Below are positions 58,707-64,000 of a DNA stretch of 64,000 bases, one piece after another (position 1 is the stretch's first letter; each line of letters opens with the position of its first letter). Position numbers and translations under genes: made by a program. Below the pieces are notes generated by a model, which saw only the letters and a list, made by a program, of their open reading frames with translations, had not been told where the DNA came from and ran no database searches. The stretch lies in NCBI GenBank assembly GCA_021018995.1, contig CM037598.1:75906671-75970670 (forward strand). Reading direction: 5' to 3'. Source of the DNA: Chloranthus sessilifolius (lineage: Eukaryota; Streptophyta; Magnoliopsida; Chloranthales; Chloranthaceae).

Positions 58707-60060
58707 CCTGAACGACGTCATCGATAGCCAAAGCGTCATGTTGAGACATGGCGAAAACTCGACCCTGCGCTCAAGATTGTTGCGGCTGCTGCTGCTGACC
58801 TCTCAAAGGAATATCTGCGACAGGGTCTTGCTCTGGGCAGTCACGAATAAAGTGTCTTGACTTCTTACATCGGAAACATACGCTTGAGTACAACAAACAC
58901 TCACCCGGTTTATGCTTCTTATCGCACTTGGTGCAAGGTTCGTACGGAACAAAGTAAGGTGTCTGCTGGATGTTAGCTGGGGCATGCCTGGGGTATGCCG
59001 TAGATACAACACCTCTCTGAGCAGGTGGGGCTGTAGTCGTCCTAGGGTGGGTGTAACTTGATGATGGTGCAACTCTCTGGTAGCCGGAGACTGGAGCGGC
59101 TCTCTAAACTAGGCGGGTCTGAGGGTACGACGCGAAACATTGTTGTTGTTGTGCCGGTGCCAGTCGGGAAGGAGGTGCTCTTGGAGTAAAGGTCGAAGAA
59201 CCTTCTTGAATCAGCTTACCCCTCTAAGCTATTTGACGGGCTACATGTTGAGTGCGCAGTTTTTCATTTTCCTGCTCTTGAATATGAACTCATTCTACAA
59301 GCTCTCCATAGGTCGAAATTTTATCGCAATGATCTTGCTCTTGATAATGGGGTTGAGCCCATTCTGAAAATGGTAACACTTCTCAGCTTCATTTGCTACC
59401 AACATAGTAATGAATCGGGAGAGTCGATTGAACTTTGCCTTGTACTCGGTTACAGACATGGTTCCTTGCTGTAATGCTAAAAACTTGCTTTTCTTTTGAG
59501 TCTTCGTAGCGTCGGTGAAGTACTTGCTGTAAAATACTTCTCTGAACTACTGCCAAGTCCAGTGTTCTTCTTCTTGCCTGTTTTCCAAACTCTTTGCTAA
59601 CATCTGCCAATTTTGTGCATCACCTTGTAGACACATACGGCCCAAGGTACTTTCTCATTTCCACAAGAGTAGACTTTGAAAATCTTCTCTATCTGTGTGA
59701 TCCAATCATCAGCGATATCAGGATTCAACTGTCCGAGGAAGTACGGAGGTCGAGCCCTGGAGAAAGTCGCATATCCGTTATTATTGTTGTTCTCAAATCG
59801 AGGCGTTAGTGGAGGTGTAACCAGACCACGGTTGGTAGTATTGTTCAATTGCTGGGCAATCAGGTCCTGGTAAGTTCTGGCTTGCTTTCCAGTTGTTGAT
59901 TGAACCCTTAAATCAGTCTGGCAGTCTCTTGTTGATGGGCCTCGTTCAACTGGGCCACATGCTGTTGTTGCACAGCTGTCAACTCGCGTAACATATACGC
60001 TATCTCACTTTCATCTCCCTGGGATGAAAATCCCTCACCATTCCTTCGTGGTGCCTTCAT
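58707..60060 (-). pseudogene. gag: Element E gag, broken
   Basis: The start ATG is at 60060 (MKAPRRNGEGFSSQ). A Gln/Asn-rich N-terminal part (about 59830-60060) is followed by the gag domain (ARPPYFLGQLNPDIADDWI, frame change near 59600) and the CCHC knuckle CFRCKKSRHFIRDC (about 58850-58890). Stops and at least one frameshift are present. It ends at the intron donor. Confidence 0.87.
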
Positions 60061-60137
60061 AATCCTGTTTCAAAAATTCAAGGATTTAGAACTCGTAATA
60101 AGTTAAACCCTAAAGTCCACAGAAAATAAAGTATGAT

Positions 60138-60149
60138 GCTCTGATACCA
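60138..60149 (-). other. Primer binding site of element E
   Basis: The minus strand reads TGGTATCAGAGC three bases after the LTR end CGGGTCGTGACA. Confidence 0.9.
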
Positions 60150-60152
60150 TTA

Positions 60153-63100
60153 TGTCACGACCCGAAATTCTACCCTATCCCGAGGGCCTAGAATTCCGAG
60201 TTATGAACCGCACATATCCCGGATATGCTAAGCGGACATACACATAATCAAAGTTATCGCGCAAGCCTGGTTCCACGAAATCCATAAAAGTCAACGACAT
60301 AGACGAGGGATATAAATGATCATAAATACTGAATAACTGCGATAAAATGTAATAAATCCATCAATAAAACGTAAACAAGGTCGGAGACAAATCCGATAAA
60401 AGAAGCCATAGAGTCAATAATAATAACAGAGGACAAGATCCACTACCGAGTCTATAATAATCAATATCCGACACTTGGATCAAAATTAGCACTGTAGTCC
60501 CCATGGTACACAGCGGCATCACCCTCCCAAGGCTCCTGGTACTCCGCGTCCACTGGGTCGATGATGTCAACGTCAACAGGATCAAGATGGCCGACGTCGA
60601 CTCCGTCAATATAATCACCTACAGCTGTTAGATTATCGTGGGATGAGTTTACTCAGTCACGTAAACTCAGTGGGATACACCACCAATCCACCCCATTCTA
60701 CTCAAGTGCATTGTAGGAGCATCAAGTGAGTGATAAAAATAATATCTCAAAGAAATTAGTAAGAGAAAGACAATCATTTGCATATCGTAGAACTCATATC
60801 ACAATTATGAATGCAGGACCATGATCTAGACACTCATATATCATACTATATCTTCTTATTCTCGCACATACATCTGTACATCACATGAGCCTAACTAATA
60901 TACTCGTAAAATCTTAAGCAATCTGTGCCAGAGTCACTGCTCGAGCTACCATGTGAGGGTCACCACAGTATCGTAGCACCATATCATAACGTCCTCGTGT
61001 CATACTCATTCTCTGCCATCCAGCCAATAGGGAGACATAATAGCCAAAGTAACTCAAACATACTCATACTCATGCTCATAATGTCTCCCAGAGACACGTC
61101 TTAGCTAAAAGACGTTATTGTCCTTACGGTGGCTACGTAAGGAACGACACGTACAAAGATTTATATTCTTAATCTTTTGCTAGCCTACACAGCGGTATCT
61201 TATTATCGTACTCATAACTTATCTTATCTCATGCTCGTACCTTATCATACTCTTACAACTTAATTCTAGGACAAACTATAGTGAGATAACTTTCTTAAAT
61301 CACGCTTCCCAAGGAAAAGGTTTCGTAATAACCTGAATGTACTTCGTGTGGCAGTCTATACTACCATAGAGGATTGCATCCATACACGGACGCCAATATT
61401 CCGAGTTTCACATGACCGTAAAAAATACCTCACCACAGCTAAAGCCTATGGTCGAATCTCATAACTTAACTTATAACTTATACTATCATATTTGAACTCG
61501 GGGTAATCGGGTCACCGTATATTCCACCATATACGAGGTTACACTGAATTCACACTCACCCGACTCGTCATGGGTCTCATTCCACCATGAGTTGTAAGGC
61601 ATGTGAATACTGTGTTTCCTCTCATAAACTATCGCACATATGCCCTAAGTTACTCATAACTCGTATAATGTGATCAAAATATAAACAAGGAAGTATTATG
61701 AGCACATGAAGATTTACATAAGAATTTAATTATGTTTATATATATAATTTATTTACATAACACCAATATAACTATAGAATAGGGTTACAAGTGTGGTTTC
61801 GATAACTTAAAGGTCAGAGTTCGATTTTCAAGAGGTATCGAATCTCTAACACTTCGTGTTATCGAAGTTGTCTCGTTGAAGCAATAAAAGTGACATTTAT
61901 ATGTGTGTATATATAATTGTTGTTATTAAATATTTAATTAAAAATATTATTATTTTAAAGGTTAAGTGAATCACGACCATCGATCGAAACCTCGAGTAAT
62001 TAAAGTGTGTTAAGTTTTGGTCGTGCAAGTGGAGTTATAAGATGAAGGTAATATTGATAAGAGTTGTCTGTTCAGACGCAAATGATTGATTGGTTTTGGA
62101 ATCGATTGATTGAAAATATATTATATAAATTATTCAGCTCGAGTCCAGAATCGATTGATCGATTAATGGAGGTAGTCTCCACTAAATGCCACAGAAAGCG
62201 CTCTGATCAGATAGCTGATATCTCATCTACGATATGGCTTCCCATTTTTTTATAATGCAGATAATAAGAGCACCTACTAAGTGTTCTTGTGGCAACAACA
62301 CCTAATACTAACTCAATAAATCAAGTGAGTAGAAGAGACAATAGATTTAGTGAGTAGAAGAGAGTGGTGGTGGTTGAACGGTCGAGTACAGAGGATGTAG
62401 CTACGGTACACATGGGGTTTTGCAATTTATTTAAGATATAGGAACTAATTATATTGTTATAAAAGGAAGGGGTACTTGAGTACGCTTGTTTTGTGTGAAA
62501 GTATAAATATAATATCATATATTTAGTAACCTGCCATAACTGATTGAGTTTACTAAATCAATGGTTCACTATGTATAGTAAAACTACGGTGAAATGATGG
62601 AATACATAGTTGGGCAGTAGCTTGTTACGTACGCACCAGGCGTATTTGTTCCTTCATCTGAACCGGGAAGAAAAACACTAGCCATTAGGTGATACACAAA
62701 CTGACAAAATATTAAAGAAAGCTCATATATAGAAGTGTAGCAGAAAGGCAAATGGCAAAGAAAGCGTGATTGGACCACCAGCCAAAAAGGAATAGTAAAA
62801 AGAAATAAAATATAAATATAAATAAACGGTGAGATGCAGTCCCAATTGTAGAAGAGGGGTGATGCTCATAATTGGGGACGTGATGGTTCACTGGCCCACT
62901 GTTAATACACGTTTAATTGGAATTGGTTGGAAACCGTGAACCACATCAGCATCACTCTCTGTTATCAAACAAATTATATTAATAAAATAACACAATACTT
63001 GGGTATAGTGACGATTATTATATAATAAAAGCTACACTATAAATTATTCAAGCCCTAGCAAGAGTTAAAAAAAAAAGAGTTGAGAACCTAATGTTATATC

Positions 63101-63698
63101 CAGACGTTAATATAATATTAATATATTATAAAATCATCAGCCCTTTTATTTAATTCTAAAGCAAGATTATCTAGAAATAAAGTTAGGGTTTGTTTTATGG
63201 CCCATCAATACGCGATCGAATCGAATCAGATCCTACGTGACGGATCTGAGAAGGACGAGATGGATGGATGGGTACCCACCTATTGAAGTGTGATCGGCAG
63301 ATCGACGACGATTAGGGCGATAGAGATCGGCGTCCACGCGATGAACCATCCACGATTTCACCTTTTTCTTTCTCCTCGATCTTGATGGCAGAAATAACCC
63401 ACGGTGTTCTTTGTCAAAGAAAACACCAAAGATTTATGGAAGAAATTAAAGGATTTTTAGAAAAGGGTGGGTGGAGAAGGAGAAGAGACGGCTAGGGTTT
63501 TTAAGAATAAGAAAAGAAAAAGACGGCTAGCAGGGTTTTCTTAAAAGAAGAAAAGTGAAAAAGTGTGTTACGTATGTTAAATTTAAATAGAGTTCTCTTA
63601 ATTAGGTTAGGTTCCGGTGTGGAGCACTAACACCGTGCTTGGTGCAAAACACATCTAACACCACAAATTTATCTTTTAAAAAAATCAGGGTTATTACA
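60153..63698 (-). repeat. 5' LTR of element E (3546 bp)
   Basis: The uninterrupted partner of 46301-51375. The site that is filled by the TRIM in the other copy is empty here (TATAAATTATTCAG near 62122). Confidence 0.95.
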
Positions 63699-63703
63699 AT
63701 TAC

Positions 63704-64000
63704 ACACTGAGAAATGGATGTTGTTCCATCAGCTCATGGTTCTCCAAACTAAAATAAATAATAAATCAAATTAGGCTTTCTACTTGCAACAAATATTTAC
63801 AAATTAGTGTACAATATTATTATTTTAACCGTCTAGCTAATTCCATGCTAGAATCAAAACTCCTGCAGTAGGGAGAGCTTGTTTGTGAGCTTGACTCACC
63901 CGCTTTGGAAAATCGGGCCTAGGCTATGCTTAACACATTTCGTTGACTTAACACATGTCGGACTCAATATCCTATTGAGTCAGGCCTAGGCTATGCTTTT
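63704..64000. other. Right flank with a small CCTAGGC repeat patch
   Basis: 63890-64000 contains GGCCTAGGCTATGCTT twice, with TTGAGTC/GACTCAA words between. It is likely the edge of another palindromic mini element cut by the window. Confidence 0.5.

Larger units (their letters stand above)
46301..63698 (-). mobile_element. Element E: complete Tekay chromovirus with nested insertions, TSD ATTAC
   Basis: Long LTRs at 46301-51375 (interrupted) and 60153-63698 share their ends, TGTCACGACCCGAAATTC on the left and GGGTTATTACA on the right. The perfect 5-bp duplication ATTAC is at 46296-46300 and 63699-63703. Between them, on the minus strand, are primer site, gag, intron, protease, RT, RNase H, integrase, chromodomain and polypurine tract. 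Foreign insertions are 48385-49851 and 53369-57177. Without them the element would be about 12 kb. Confidence 0.95.

Overview
This window looks like nuclear DNA of a flowering plant. It contains Tekay-type chromoviruses, an Athila-type element carrying the plant-specific Transposase_32-like domain, a plant L1-type LINE, CACTA and hAT elements, and exon fragments of typical plant genes. I found no intact host gene, rRNA, tRNA or CRISPR array. Almost everything recognisable is transposon, and most reading frames are broken. The species cannot be told from the sequence.

Left part (1-22245). Positions 1-7343 hold a minus-strand Tekay Ty3/gypsy element cut by the window edge: gag-pol at 1-4785, primer site, and a 2.4 kb LTR with an array of TCGATCGA-type palindromes. 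Next come a hAT-like MITE (7568-7996), the ORF1 and endonuclease part of a LINE (8024-10868), and an Athila-like element (10872-19698) whose gag-protease is followed directly by a Transposase_32-like/proline-rich ORF because the RT-integrase part is missing. Positions 19700-22245 hold a Tekay end fragment, a MITE, loose CACTA ends and a 123-bp CACTA MITE.

Middle (22246-45855). A 13.2 kb CACTA element (22352-35588, TSD TAG) carries exon blocks of a DAHP synthase gene, a duplicated unknown exon, an LRR fragment, an RNase H fragment and a 2.5 kb solo LTR. To its right, exon fragments of four unrelated genes (ER-type Ca2+-ATPase, GDPD, a WDR48-like WD40 protein, PPDK) lie in one orientation. This suggests a second gene-capturing transposon whose ends may be the CACTA termini at 22246 and 45855. 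Inside that stretch sits a 2.2 kb LTR element (41776-43973) whose only gene is an open 247-codon ORF of unknown family.

Right part (46301-63698). This is a complete Tekay element, called E here (17.4 kb, TSD ATTAC). Its left LTR holds a 1467-bp copia-type TRIM, and the other LTR keeps the empty site. Its pol is interrupted by a gag-only LTR element, called F here. F's 5' LTR was hit by a 968-bp hAT-like element, itself hit by a 216-bp one, giving four nesting levels.

Main points of interest: (a) both Tekay elements carry a GT-AG intron of 142 and 150 bp at the same place between gag and protease; removing it joins the frames exactly, while retaining it stops translation after Gag. (b) snRNA-type promoter motifs (USE plus TATA at 32-33 bp) occur in two unrelated elements. 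(c) Several LTR families carry arrays of TCGA-centred palindromes. (d) A group of small hAT-like elements is built from iterated palindromic words. (e) The 247-codon orphan ORF in the small LTR element.
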